Assembly (NCBI GenBank): GCA_903843305.1
Contig: CAIMPI010000031.1
Span: 1 to 64,000 of the forward strand
Length of the DNA stretch: 64,000 bases
Origin: an uncultured Chlorobiaceae bacterium
Lineage (GTDB): Bacteria > Bacteroidota > Chlorobiia > Chlorobiales > Chlorobiaceae
Reading direction: 5' to 3'
The notes under the pieces were generated by a model. That model searched no databases. It was not told the origin of the DNA and worked only from the letters and a program-made list of their open reading frames with translations. Of the stretch, positions 29,563-38,349 are shown in pieces. Position 1 is the first letter of the stretch; every line of letters begins with the position of its first letter. A program made the position numbers and the translations under genes.

Positions 29563-31110
29563 TCATTGCCTGAGTTTTGCCATTATAATGCCGTATTTGC
29601 TGTAGAGTATGGCTGGATGGTCGAGTCTATCGAGCTGTTTGACCGTTGTCAGAACAATCTCACCCGGTTCCGGGTGCCGTTTTTCAACAAAAGACTCCGA
29701 ATATACTAAAAAAGAGGGGTTATAGATTTCCCACATTACGATTTTATACCCTTCTTTTTTAGCCAGAAAAGCGGCCTGTTTGATCGGTTCCTGGAGGAGT
29801 CTGCCCGCAAGGGGAGTAAGGTAAAAATTTATCAAACAAGAAAATATCACACCAGTAGCAATCAACTTCCCAGCGGCGGAAAAATGTGGCAGAAATTGTA
29901 TAGCGGTGACTCCGATAATGGCTGCTATAACAACGAAAAGATAAGTCTTTCCTGTAAGCTCTATTGCTCCAGCAAGTAGAGCTTGTATATAGTCATCATT
30001 TATTTGGTGTACTGCTGTTTGCAGAAGCATAGGGAGAAAGGCAAGAGCGGCAAGCAGGAGCAATGGCCATAGAGCCAGGCTTTCAGGGTGTTTTGTTAAC
30101 GGTAGTGCCCTGGCTATGAGAATAAAGAGAGGTGTATAGCCATAAATCATATAGTGAGGCAGTTTTGTGCCGGAGAAGGAAAAAAAGAGAAAGACAAAGC
30201 TGAACCAGATCAGCAGAAACCGGTTTGTTTTGTCGGAAAGCAGAGTTTTCAGTTTGAATAGTACCGTAAAGAAAAGGCCGGTAAAAGGCATAATCCCAAT
30301 CAAGATAACTGGAAGGTAATAGAAGAGGGAACCCGAGTGTCCCTCAAACGAAGTGTTAAAACGACTGATGTTATGCTTGAAGAAAAACTCATTGATAAAT
30401 GCCATGCCTTGGTCACGGTATTCCAGCAAATACCAGGGAAGGGCAATGATGAGAAAAAGGATGATTCCTGTAGGGTTTAGTATCATCCTGAGCCATTTTT
30501 TCAATCGTCCCTCTTGCAGGGAGAACAAAAAAGTGACTACAAACGGAATAATGATCGCTATCGGTCCTTTGGTAAGCATCCCAAGCCCTGACGAAGCAAA
30601 TGCAAAATGCAGTGCCTGTTTTGAACCTGTTTTATAATGGTGGAGCAAGGCAAACATAGTAATGGCCAGCAAATAATTAAGCACACCATCGGCTATCGCT
30701 GCTTTTGAAATAACAATCACCTGTAGTGAAAGCACCATTAGTGCTGCGGCAAAAAACGCCTGTCGGTTGCCGGACTCTTTGCGCACAAACAGAAAAATGG
30801 AAGTTGCCCAAGCGGTTCCAGCAAGTGCAGAGGGTAGACGGAAGGAAAACTCGTTGAGTCCGAAAAGCTTGACAGCGGCAACCTGCAGCCAGTAAATCAG
30901 TATAGGTTTATCAAAACGGGGTGCACCGTTCAGGTAGGTAGTCAGGTAATTTTTACTGACGATCATCTCTCGTGTTGCCTCACTGAACGCTCCTTCATCA
31001 ACATCAAAGAGTGGCACGGATCCAAGAGCCGCAAAAAAACTTAGCAGAATAAGAATTGCCAGTGCAGCCAGAAACCAGGCAGTTTCAGATTTTGATTGGT
31101 TCAGATGCAT
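29563..31110 (-). CDS. ArnT-like GT39 family glycosyltransferase
   Basis: A 515-residue multispan membrane protein of the dolichyl-phosphate-mannose protein mannosyltransferase (PMT/ArnT) family. It transfers a sugar from a polyprenyl-phosphate donor to a periplasmic acceptor such as lipid A or protein. FDVDEGAFSEATREM holds the catalytic acidic residues in the first periplasmic loop, and FDKPILIYWLQ follows. About eleven to twelve spans are visible. It overlaps the PAP2 gene by 26 bases and precedes the GT2 gene by 10, forming one operon. Confidence 0.92.
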   Translation of the reverse strand: MHLNQSKSETAWFLAALAILILLSFFAALGSVPLFDVDEGAFSEATREMIVSKNYLTTYLNGAPRFDKPILIYWLQVAAVKLFGLNEFSFRLPSALAGTAWATSIFLFVRKESGNRQAFFAAALMVLSLQVIVISKAAIADGVLNYLLAITMFALLHHYKTGSKQALHFAFASSGLGMLTKGPIAIIIPFVVTFLFSLQEGRLKKWLRMILNPTGIILFLIIALPWYLLEYRDQGMAFINEFFFKHNISRFNTSFEGHSGSLFYYLPVILIGIMPFTGLFFTVLFKLKTLLSDKTNRFLLIWFSFVFLFFSFSGTKLPHYMIYGYTPLFILIARALPLTKHPESLALWPLLLLAALAFLPMLLQTAVHQINDDYIQALLAGAIELTGKTYLFVVIAAIIGVTAIQFLPHFSAAGKLIATGVIFSCLINFYLTPLAGRLLQEPIKQAAFLAKKEGYKIVMWEIYNPSFLVYSESFVEKRHPEPGEIVLTTVKQLDRLDHPAILYSKYGIIMAKLRQ

Positions 31111-31708
31111 CTAATTTCGACTTGAAATAGTGGTTGTAAAGGAGAACTGTGGATACCATGCCCAGAAAAGAACCGGCAATGACATCACTGATATAGTGCT
31201 GAGCAAGAAAAATACGGCTGAATGCTACCATAAAGCCAGCAAAAAGCGAACTAATTCGCCAGCGAGGGTAAAGCGTGCCAATGAGCATAGCGACACTAAG
31301 CGCTGTTGCCGCATGGCCGGATGGAAAGGACGTCCATGCTTTTTCAAGCTGGAAAAAAGCAAATCCTTGGAGGTGTTCAGTAAAATAAAGATTTGGTCGT
31401 GCCCTCCCTGCGATAAATTTAGCAAGATCCGCAGTTAATCCTGATGCTGCAACGGTAGAGAAGAGGAAAAGGCCCGAATATGCTCTGTACTGATTCTTGT
31501 TGCGAAAAATTGCATACAGTAGCAAGCCTCCAGCAATATAGCAGAGTGAATCGCCAAACAGTGTTATCAACTCGAATAGTTCATAAAACCATGTTTTTCC
31601 GAGCGCATGCAACCACAATGCAGCCTGAATATCCGCAAAAAAGTAGCTGAGCATGCAGAGGCAGATCATTGTTAACGAGGCTATACCCCATTGAAGAGCG
31701 CTGTTCAT
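31085..31708 (-). CDS. PAP2 family membrane phosphatase
   Basis: A 207-residue integral membrane protein with the three-part PAP2 signature: KFIAGRARP (residues about 94-102), SFPSGHAATALS and SRIFLAQHYISDVIAG. These carry the Lys/Arg, the two His and the Asp of the phosphatase site facing the periplasm. Likely substrates are undecaprenyl pyrophosphate or phosphatidylglycerol phosphate. Being first in a four-gene sugar-lipid operon, recycling of the polyprenyl carrier is the more likely task. Confidence 0.92.
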   Translation of the reverse strand: MNSALQWGIASLTMICLCMLSYFFADIQAALWLHALGKTWFYELFELITLFGDSLCYIAGGLLLYAIFRNKNQYRAYSGLFLFSTVAASGLTADLAKFIAGRARPNLYFTEHLQGFAFFQLEKAWTSFPSGHAATALSVAMLIGTLYPRWRISSLFAGFMVAFSRIFLAQHYISDVIAGSFLGMVSTVLLYNHYFKSKLDASEPIKI

Positions 31709-31811
31709 GAAGTCGTTACCGCGAGTTTATTTTTTTGGCAATTGATACTAAAAATACATTAAATTTTATTGTTATGGCATATATGTGATTGTATCTCGAA
31801 AACAGATAAAA

Positions 31812-32774
31812 ATGACTATAAATGAATTTATGAGTACTACAAAATCAGGAGAGGGTTTGCATTCACATGATACGGCACATAATAACCATCATGAACACCA
31901 CCACCATCATCATCATGCATCCGGCAACATTAAGACAGCTTTTTTCCTCAATGTAGGGTTTACCCTTGTCGAAATCGTCGGTGGTATGTTGACTGGTAGT
32001 GCGGCCATTCTTGCCGACGCAGTTCATGACCTTGGCGATTCCTTTGCGCTTGCACAGGCATGGTACTTTGAAAGCAAGTCCGGAGGCGAGAGCAGTGCAC
32101 GATACTCTTATGGCTACAAACGATTCTCTCTTCTCGGTGCACTTATCAGTACAGTGGTGTTGCTTACCAGTTCGCTCTTTGTGCTTGCCAACGCCATCCC
32201 CCGTATTCTTGAGCCCCATCACCCCAATGCTGGCGGAATGATTCTTCTTGCCGTCGTTGGTGTTATGGTTAACGGCATTGCAATGGCAAGACTTTCGAAA
32301 GAGAGCGGCATGAATGCCAAAGTTGTGGCACTACACCTTTTGGAAGATGTGCTCGGATGGGTGGCAGTACTCGTTGTTGCCGTTGTTCTCTACTTCTGGG
32401 ATGTTCCAGTTCTTGATCCTCTTCTTGCCATCATTATTACGCTCTATATTTTATCAGGGGTTGTAAAAAATTTAAAAGCAATGTTGCCGGTTTTTCTGCA
32501 AGCAGTGCCCGATGAGTTCGATCTCGCAACTATGACAAAGGAAATTGAGGAATTGGAGCATATCCATGCCGTTCATCATGCCCATATCTGGTCACTTGAC
32601 GGAATTCACACCGTATTCACTGCTCACCTTGAAGTGGATACTCTGCTTGAGGCTGAAGCATACATGCAACTCAAAGAGCGGATCAGAACACTGGTAGAGC
32701 GATACGGCATGTACCACTCAACCGTAGAAATAGAGTATCCTGGAGAGGCATGCAGAAACGTTCTTTCTGTCTGA
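31812..32774 (+). CDS. Cation diffusion facilitator (zinc-type) transporter
   Basis: A proton-coupled heavy-metal exporter of the ZitB/CzcD group in the inner membrane. The metal sites are the HxxxD pair: VHDLGDSFAL in span 2 and HLLEDVLGW in span 5. About six membrane spans precede a cytoplasmic C-terminal domain. The N-terminus is strikingly His-rich (NNHHEHHHHHHHASGN, about residues 23-38), typical of zinc or cobalt sensing. The ATG at 31812 is preferred, with a GTG at 31785 as alternative. It diverges from the PAP2 operon. Confidence 0.93.
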   Translation: MTINEFMSTTKSGEGLHSHDTAHNNHHEHHHHHHHASGNIKTAFFLNVGFTLVEIVGGMLTGSAAILADAVHDLGDSFALAQAWYFESKSGGESSARYSYGYKRFSLLGALISTVVLLTSSLFVLANAIPRILEPHHPNAGGMILLAVVGVMVNGIAMARLSKESGMNAKVVALHLLEDVLGWVAVLVVAVVLYFWDVPVLDPLLAIIITLYILSGVVKNLKAMLPVFLQAVPDEFDLATMTKEIEELEHIHAVHHAHIWSLDGIHTVFTAHLEVDTLLEAEAYMQLKERIRTLVERYGMYHSTVEIEYPGEACRNVLSV

Positions 32775-32825
32775 TAGTCTGAGGCAATCATAATTCATGC
32801 TGCAAGACAACATCCAATGTTATCA

Positions 32826-33008
32826 TCAGGGTTTAATATAAGCGTTCAGGCCAATGGTTATGGGTTTACCGTTAACCTCTGCGGAAGTGACCGTGTTGCC
32901 ATGCGTACTTGCAACAACAAGAGTTTTTCCTGACGCAGAAGGTGTTGGCTTCTCAAGATCGATTTCGATACAGAGCTTGTTGTTTTTAATTTCGACGGTC
33001 ATGGACAT
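32826..33008 (-). CDS. Small conserved-type hypothetical protein (60 aa)
   Basis: A 60-residue protein starting MSMTVEIKNNKLCIEIDL, with a strong ribosome-binding site (aaggagaa) 8 bases before the ATG at 33008. It has a Ser/Thr-rich middle (TPSASGKTLVVASTHGN) and a beta-rich pattern, no membrane span and no known motif. I recall similar short beta-rich proteins being widespread, but no function is known to me. An upstream in-frame ATG at 33044 would bypass the good ribosome-binding site and is less likely. Confidence 0.7.
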   Translation of the reverse strand: MSMTVEIKNNKLCIEIDLEKPTPSASGKTLVVASTHGNTVTSAEVNGKPITIGLNAYIKP

Positions 33009-33319
33009 CGTTGGTTCTCCTTTGATTGAATGAATGAAGGCCAAATATACGGAATTATTGCATTGAGTAGTATGGATGTTTTGTCAGGAACCGATTGTTG
33101 TCTCTTGTTGTTATGTCGTGTTTGATATGTAAAATGCCTGTTAAGTCTCATTTGTATTTATCGGCAATAAATACGTATAAATCCACGCTTAACCTCTTGG
33201 TGCGTAATAATTAAAAAGGTGGTTATGGGGTTTTATTATAGATAAAATATTATATTATAAGGTCAAGATGATTTTACTTTTTCCTGAATTCAATCATCAA
33301 TAAAAAGGAGATTATTACT
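33009..33319. promoter_or_regulatory. AT-rich control region upstream of the 33-47 kb operon
   Basis: The 311 bases separate a minus-strand small gene from the first gene of the long plus-strand cluster. It contains a perfect 8-base inverted repeat (33154-33174) and, further down, a very AT-rich segment near 33235-33265 (ttattatagataaaatatta) suitable for a promoter. A strong ribosome-binding site (aaaaggag) precedes the ATG at 33320. No known regulator box was recognised. Confidence 0.5.
33154..33174. promoter_or_regulatory. Candidate operator palindrome
   Basis: The perfect arms gtatttat and ataaatac surround the spacer cggca. It lies 146 bases upstream of the first gene of the long operon, in the only sizeable gap before it. 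Symmetry and position suggest a binding site for a dimeric regulator. No regulator gene lies next to it, so the partner is unknown. Confidence 0.4.
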
Positions 33320-34117
33320 ATGGGGATCAAAAAAAAGTGTGCCGTGCTTGCATGCGCACTATCCACTTCCCTGATGGCCTCGTCTGTGGTGAGAGCAGAA
33401 GATGTTAAAGGGAGCTTGTCAATACTCTATTCGCATCAAAAAACAGTACTCAGTGCAGGTCAGTATTTATCAAACCCTGTGGGTTTTGCTACTCAGCTTC
33501 CTATTGATCATGAAAATACAGGTAATGGGTATTATGGGTTCCAGGGCGAGGTCAATTATGGAAGATATTTGCTGTCAATTGATTACCTTAGCGGTACCTC
33601 CAAAACTATTGTTGGGGCGCTTGATGATGTCGGAAATGGCGTACCTTATTCAACGTCTTTTAATCCATTGACCCATGAGACCGCAGAAGTGCTTGATCTT
33701 AGTGCAGGTTATACTCTTGTTGAAAATGGGGCTAATGATAAATTGGCAGCAACGCTTGGATATTTTCGTATGTGGGCAAGTCCAACAATTTCAGCACCAA
33801 ACTGGTATGATGGCTTGGAAATAGGGGTAAAAGGAAAGTATTGGGTTTTTGACAGGTTAGCTTTAACCGGTAAACTGGGTTATGTTCCCAATGTGTCGGT
33901 TCACGGGTATATGAAAGCTGAAAATATCATGATCGGAGATTATTTGGTGAACTATACTGTTGGTGCGGAAGTGCCCTTGGCTGGCGGTATGAGTATTATT
34001 GGTGGGTACAAGAACCTCAGGGCCCAAAATACCGTTATTCTTAAAAATCCCGCAGCGGGAAGTAAAGCTATTGTGAAATTCAGCGGATTATTTGTAGGCG
34101 CTATGTGTAATTTCTGA
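33320..34117 (+). CDS. Outer-membrane beta-barrel-like protein with signal peptide
   Basis: A 265-residue secreted protein. Residues 1-27 are a classical signal peptide (KKKCAVLACALSTSLMAS, cleavage after VRA). The mature part is rich in alternating hydrophobic and polar residues, Gly, Tyr and aromatic pairs, and ends in Phe (VGAMCNF), as outer-membrane barrel proteins do. About eight to ten strands would fit. No specific family is recognised. It has a strong ribosome-binding site and opens the thirteen-gene same-strand cluster. Confidence 0.75.
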   Translation: MGIKKKCAVLACALSTSLMASSVVRAEDVKGSLSILYSHQKTVLSAGQYLSNPVGFATQLPIDHENTGNGYYGFQGEVNYGRYLLSIDYLSGTSKTIVGALDDVGNGVPYSTSFNPLTHETAEVLDLSAGYTLVENGANDKLAATLGYFRMWASPTISAPNWYDGLEIGVKGKYWVFDRLALTGKLGYVPNVSVHGYMKAENIMIGDYLVNYTVGAEVPLAGGMSIIGGYKNLRAQNTVILKNPAAGSKAIVKFSGLFVGAMCNF

Positions 34118-34176
34118 GTGTCAAGCGAGAATATGCACGGTAGGTTATAATATTTTCACATTTTATGTAAATAATT

Positions 34177-34515
34177 ATGGACTTCAAGAAATTTCTTGAC
34201 AATCACATAAGGCTCCTGTCAGAAGGTGATGTAGGTGCATTAGTGGAGAGTGATTACCATGATGATGCGGTAATGATTCTGATGCTGGGCGATAAAGGGC
34301 AAGTCATTTCCGGTAAAGATGCTCTTAAAGTGCAATTTGACATGTATCTGAAAAACATTTATCGCGGCTTTATTTCTCTTCAGAAGTTAGTCACTTTTGA
34401 GGATTCAATATGTCTGGAAGCCAGGATAAATACCTCGGGTGGTGAAGCCAACGTTTGGGATGCACTCTATATGAAAAACGGAAAAATTTTTCGCCATTAT
34501 TCCGGCATGATGTGA
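34177..34515 (+). CDS. NTF2/SnoaL-like small protein (copy 1)
   Basis: A 112-residue cone-fold (NTF2-like) protein by pattern: an N-terminal helix (FLDNHIRLLSEGDVGALVE), the Tyr-His-Asp-Asp-Ala turn (DYHDDAVMI), GKDALKVQFDMYL, and a final strand pair GEANVWDALYMKNGKIFRHYSGMM. Such proteins bind or isomerise small hydrophobic molecules, or act as non-catalytic partners. It shares GEAN...GKI-x2-H-x2-GM with the protein at 38350, so the two are paralogues. It lies 28 bases before a DJ-1/PfpI gene. Confidence 0.77.
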   Translation: MDFKKFLDNHIRLLSEGDVGALVESDYHDDAVMILMLGDKGQVISGKDALKVQFDMYLKNIYRGFISLQKLVTFEDSICLEARINTSGGEANVWDALYMKNGKIFRHYSGMM

Positions 34516-34543
34516 TCAACAATATCAACGTAAAAGGATAGCC

Positions 34544-35293
34544 ATGAAAAAAGTATTGGTACTTGCATCAAATCTTGGACTTTGGGGTGAAGAACTTCAG
34601 GCTCCATGGGACGCGCTGAACAAGGCTGGTTTTAAGTTGACCCTTGCGACAGAAAAAGGAATTACTCCTCTTCCCTTACAGTTAAGTGTCGACAAAAATT
34701 TTGTTGATCCTGTTCAACAGTATAATGTAAATCCAGGAGAAGTTGTCGACCGGATTTTGGAAATACTTCAAACTGGTGAATGGGACAACCCGATAAAAAT
34801 CTCTGAGGCAAAGGCAGATGATTATGATGCAATGGTCATTGTCGGTGGGCCGGGATCTCCCCTTGATTTGGTTGGAAATGCAAAAGTACACCGGCTTCTT
34901 GAAGATTTCTATGCACAGGGAAAGATTATGGGAGCGTTGTGTTATGCTGTTGGAGCATTTGTTTGGGCGCGCAAACCGGAGGATGGCAAAAGCATCATTA
35001 CAGGCAAAACAATTGTTGCTCATCCAAAAGAGTGGGACTTCACCGATGAACTGCCCTATCCACTTTATAATGCCTCTCCCGAAAATCCCGGAACAGATCT
35101 TGTTACACCAGGATTTGCTTTTCCACTTCAGGTCATCGTGGAAGATGCGGTTGGGGATACAGGAAAAGTAATTGCCATACCATCAGCAAACAGGAAAAAT
35201 CCGGTTGTCCATTTTGATTTTCCATTTGTTTCGGCCCAATCAGTTGAGTCAAGTATTGCATTTGGCAATAAATTGGTTGAGGTTCTATCATAA
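34544..35293 (+). CDS. DJ-1/PfpI superfamily protein (copy 1)
   Basis: A 249-residue DJ-1/PfpI domain protein of the larger Hsp31-like kind. The nucleophile elbow is ALCYAVGAF with Cys133, and the supporting acidic residue is in WGEELQAPW (Glu16/17). VIVGGPGSP is the glycine turn. Family members act as glyoxalase III (2-oxoaldehyde to hydroxyacid), deglycase-like or amidase-like enzymes; substrate cannot be read here. It pairs with the NTF2-like gene just upstream, an arrangement repeated at 38350-39627. Confidence 0.87.
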   Translation: MKKVLVLASNLGLWGEELQAPWDALNKAGFKLTLATEKGITPLPLQLSVDKNFVDPVQQYNVNPGEVVDRILEILQTGEWDNPIKISEAKADDYDAMVIVGGPGSPLDLVGNAKVHRLLEDFYAQGKIMGALCYAVGAFVWARKPEDGKSIITGKTIVAHPKEWDFTDELPYPLYNASPENPGTDLVTPGFAFPLQVIVEDAVGDTGKVIAIPSANRKNPVVHFDFPFVSAQSVESSIAFGNKLVEVLS

Positions 35294-35368
35294 TAATAGC
35301 AGTTGTTCTTGTAACAATACCTGTCAGTCTGTAAGACAACATTTATAAGACTTAATAACGATAAGGCA

Positions 35369-36193
35369 ATGAATCCTGAAAAAAAATTGGTTATCAAAAT
35401 AATCGAGAGGGGACATGTGCATATTCATTGTTGCGCAACTCCTGATGATGGCGAAAGAGTCAATGCCCAGATTATAGAAACTGCGAATAAATTGGTTATT
35501 GTCGACACTACGTTGCTGAGGCCTTATGCCAAAGAGTTACGGGAATATGCAGATAGTCTTGGTAAGCCGATTGATCGTGTTTTTGTAACACACGCTCATC
35601 CTGATCACTGGTTTGGTCTTGAGTATTTTCAGGATTTGGATGTTTTTGCGTTTCTTGAAACAATTGAGGAGATTAAAAATTTTGCTCAGATCGCACTCGA
35701 TTTTCATAAAACTCAGCATGGCGATTTGGTTACCGACACGGTTTATTTGCCTGATAAACAAATTGTTGATAGTGAAGTTGTTATTGATGGAGTTCGGTTC
35801 AGGTTGTTTAAAATAGTAGCGGCTGAAGATCTTTTTATGTTGGCTCTTGATTTACCAGAAGAGAAGGCCTTTATAGCCCAGGATTTATTGTATAACAAGG
35901 TACATCTGTTTGTGGGCCAAAGATCTCTTGATGGAACGTTGTGTTTTGATGGGTGGATAGCTGCGCTGAAAAAATTTCAAAACGAAAATTATGAAGTTGT
36001 TCTGCCCGGTCATGGTGTCCCTGCTGATGCCTCTCTCTTTCAGGAAAATATCAGTAATCTTGAAAAGGTAAAAAGCATCCTGTTAGCTTCAACTGGGGAA
36101 AATTTTGTGCAAAATATTTTAGAAGCATTTCCGGATTATGGGCTCAGGTCGATGGTGGAAATGTCGGCATTTTTTCTTTTTCAAATGAAGTAA
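35369..36193 (+). CDS. Metallo-beta-lactamase-fold hydrolase
   Basis: A 274-residue MBL-fold protein. The metal motif HxHxDH is THAHPDHWFG at about residue 73-81. A later Asp is in FIAQDLLYNKVH and a final His in VLPGHGVPAD. These supply a dinuclear metal site, so it should be an active hydrolase, for example of a thioester or lactone. Glyoxalase II-like activity would fit the neighbouring DJ-1 and VOC proteins, but this is inference. No signal peptide is seen. Confidence 0.88.
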   Translation: MNPEKKLVIKIIERGHVHIHCCATPDDGERVNAQIIETANKLVIVDTTLLRPYAKELREYADSLGKPIDRVFVTHAHPDHWFGLEYFQDLDVFAFLETIEEIKNFAQIALDFHKTQHGDLVTDTVYLPDKQIVDSEVVIDGVRFRLFKIVAAEDLFMLALDLPEEKAFIAQDLLYNKVHLFVGQRSLDGTLCFDGWIAALKKFQNENYEVVLPGHGVPADASLFQENISNLEKVKSILLASTGENFVQNILEAFPDYGLRSMVEMSAFFLFQMK

Positions 36194-36214
36194 TTATTAC
36201 ATAGGGAGAATCAA

Positions 36215-37708
36215 ATGAAACGTTCTAAAAAACATGCCATTAAAAAACTGCAATCGTGCTGTTCAGCAATTGCGGCTACTGGCTTATTTATTTGTGGGGC
36301 TTCTGTTTACCCTGACACCGTTTTTGCCGCTGCTGATAATCCTAAGATTGATTATGGATTAACTGCCGGTTTTTCGACGATGTCTATAAACAATACGCAT
36401 TTTGGTTTGGGTCAGCTAAATGTAACGTATTACCCACAGGATATTGCCAGGTCAGAAGGCTATTTAGCTCCAAGTGCTAATTTATTATGGAAAACATCTG
36501 ATTCAGGAACTATATATGGAGGATTGCGAGCAGTTGGTTCTATGACCAGGGGAGATGGTGATAGTTGGGGTTTGACGGCGGATTTACATCATGATTACAC
36601 TCAAGGGCGATTTGTAATGGTCGGAGAAAGCATGTCATACCTCAACATAGATAAGCTATATCTGGGATGGAAGTCCGCTGATCTGATTCCTTTTCTGGAT
36701 AAAGATGGATTGGACATTAGTGTTGGTAAACAGAATTTCCAGCTTGGTGATGGTATGGTTCTGACCGATGGAAATGATGAGGCCAACCCACATAAAGGTA
36801 TTTATTGGCTTGATCCTCGCCAAGGCTGGAATAATTCAGCAATAGTGCGTATCAAATCTTTGCCATATCAGGCAGAGCTATTTTATCTTCAATCAAATAG
36901 TTATAGTTTAGATATTGCTTCCGGTGGTTATACTGATGATATTTTTACTGATAATATTGTAGGAGGAAATCTTGAATTTGTTAATGCCAAGCGCGGAAAG
37001 ATTGGCGTTTCATACTTTAATATTACGAGTTCAAACAATCCTGAACGTGACGGGTTGAGTGTTACTGGTTTACATGGTCGGGGAAATCCTCTTTCAACAC
37101 TCCAGAACCTTGAGCTGGCAGGTGAAGTGGATTTTCAGAAGAATAAAAACAGTGCTATAGACAGGGATGCTGTCGCATGGTTCGCTGAAGCAAAATACTT
37201 TATGCCAGAGTTGCCTTGGCACCCGACGCTTGGATACCGTTATTCATCATTTTCAGGTAATAAGCCGGGTACAAGTAAAAACGAAGGTTGGGATTACCTG
37301 TACAATGGCTCAACTGAACGCGGTTTTGGGTACTGGTATCAAGGGATTGTGGTCGGAACCTATGAAACTCGTTTGAGCAACCTTGATACACATTTTGTCA
37401 ACTTGACTCTGATGCCTCCTGTCAAGGGTAGCTGGATGAAGTTGCTCTATTATAATTATCAGTTTAATGAGCCCAGTACAGCTCAATCAATCCTCGGTAC
37501 ACCTATATCAAGCAGAAGCTTTGCTTCGGAATGGGATGTTATTCTTGGTTATTCTCCTACACCAAAGGTTGACTATATGGTAGTTTATGGAAATGCAAAA
37601 CCTTATCAGGGAGGTATTGATCGTGTTTCCGGAACTGCTAATAATACATATTATTACGATGATAAACACTCAACCATGCTTCAGTTTACAATGTTGTACC
37701 ATCTTTGA
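36215..37708 (+). CDS. Outer-membrane porin, alginate-export-like
   Basis: A 497-residue outer-membrane protein. It has an Arg/Lys-rich leader with hydrophobic core (residues 1-39, likely cleavage near VFA-AAD), then a long series of amphipathic strands with Gly, Tyr and Trp typical of an 16-18-strand barrel. ISVGKQNFQLGDGMVLTDG is reminiscent of the alginate export porin family. It ends FTMLYHL. A ribosome-binding site (gggag) precedes the ATG. As the only channel in the cluster it is the likely route for its substrate or product. Confidence 0.82.
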   Translation: MKRSKKHAIKKLQSCCSAIAATGLFICGASVYPDTVFAAADNPKIDYGLTAGFSTMSINNTHFGLGQLNVTYYPQDIARSEGYLAPSANLLWKTSDSGTIYGGLRAVGSMTRGDGDSWGLTADLHHDYTQGRFVMVGESMSYLNIDKLYLGWKSADLIPFLDKDGLDISVGKQNFQLGDGMVLTDGNDEANPHKGIYWLDPRQGWNNSAIVRIKSLPYQAELFYLQSNSYSLDIASGGYTDDIFTDNIVGGNLEFVNAKRGKIGVSYFNITSSNNPERDGLSVTGLHGRGNPLSTLQNLELAGEVDFQKNKNSAIDRDAVAWFAEAKYFMPELPWHPTLGYRYSSFSGNKPGTSKNEGWDYLYNGSTERGFGYWYQGIVVGTYETRLSNLDTHFVNLTLMPPVKGSWMKLLYYNYQFNEPSTAQSILGTPISSRSFASEWDVILGYSPTPKVDYMVVYGNAKPYQGGIDRVSGTANNTYYYDDKHSTMLQFTMLYHL

Positions 37709-37770
37709 TACAGCTCAAACTGATAGTAATAGTTTAGCTTCAAAAATACATTGATGTAATCGCTGAGAGT

Positions 37771-37803
37771 AAAGTCCCTGCAGCTTTGTTGCTGGGCTTT
37801 ATT
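37771..37803 (+). terminator. Weak terminator or attenuator after the porin
   Basis: An imperfect hairpin formed by aaagtccctgcag and gttgctgggcttt, followed by attca rather than a T-run. It sits in the 141-base gap between the porin and the next NTF2-like gene, the largest gap inside the cluster. It could reduce read-through or protect the mRNA end. Confidence 0.35.
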
Positions 37804-37849
37804 CACAAACAAGCAAGATTAATAACCAAAAACAATTTGGAGTAATCTA

Positions 37850-38287
37850 ATGGCAAAACCTTTATCTGAATCGGAAGTAGCAGATCTTGTAAAGATTTGG
37901 TACAAAAAGCTTGATGTTCATGCTTCCTTGCTGGAATTTTTACCCTTGCTTGGAGATGATACTCTTGAGATGACATTTCCTGAAGCAACACTTCATGGCT
38001 TGGTGGATTTTGAAAAATGGTATGAGAGAGTTATTCGAATCTTTTTTGATGAGGTGCATCTACTGAAGGAGGTAAAAATAAACCTTCAGGGCGATTCTGC
38101 TGAAGTTAATCTTATCGTTGAATGGCAAGCAAGTGTATGGAATCCTCCAGCAGCAAAGAGTGAAAGAATCAAGCTTGATGCTGATCAAGCCTGGGTTGTA
38201 CAACGATCTGAGAAATCAGGCGATCCTGTAATCGTCAAGTATGTCGTTAATGCGTTGAATTATCAGGAAGGTTCGGCGAAGTTATAA
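37850..38287 (+). CDS. NTF2-like protein (copy 2, divergent)
   Basis: A 145-residue protein with the NTF2/SnoaL-like order of elements: two N-terminal helices (DLVKIWYKKLD and ASLLEFLPLL), the DDTLEMTFPEATLHG strand turn, WYERVIRIFFDEVH, and three long strands (SAEVNLIVEWQASVW to VKYVVNALNYQ). It differs from the other two NTF2-like proteins of the cluster and lacks their GEAN/GKI-H-GM signature. Its function is unknown. It starts the second NTF2/NTF2/DJ-1 module. Confidence 0.75.
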   Translation: MAKPLSESEVADLVKIWYKKLDVHASLLEFLPLLGDDTLEMTFPEATLHGLVDFEKWYERVIRIFFDEVHLLKEVKINLQGDSAEVNLIVEWQASVWNPPAAKSERIKLDADQAWVVQRSEKSGDPVIVKYVVNALNYQEGSAKL

Positions 38288-38349
38288 ATGACGCTGCACA
38301 ATAGCAGCATTGCTGGAGATATCTTTTTAATACTATCAAGGGGAAAAGT

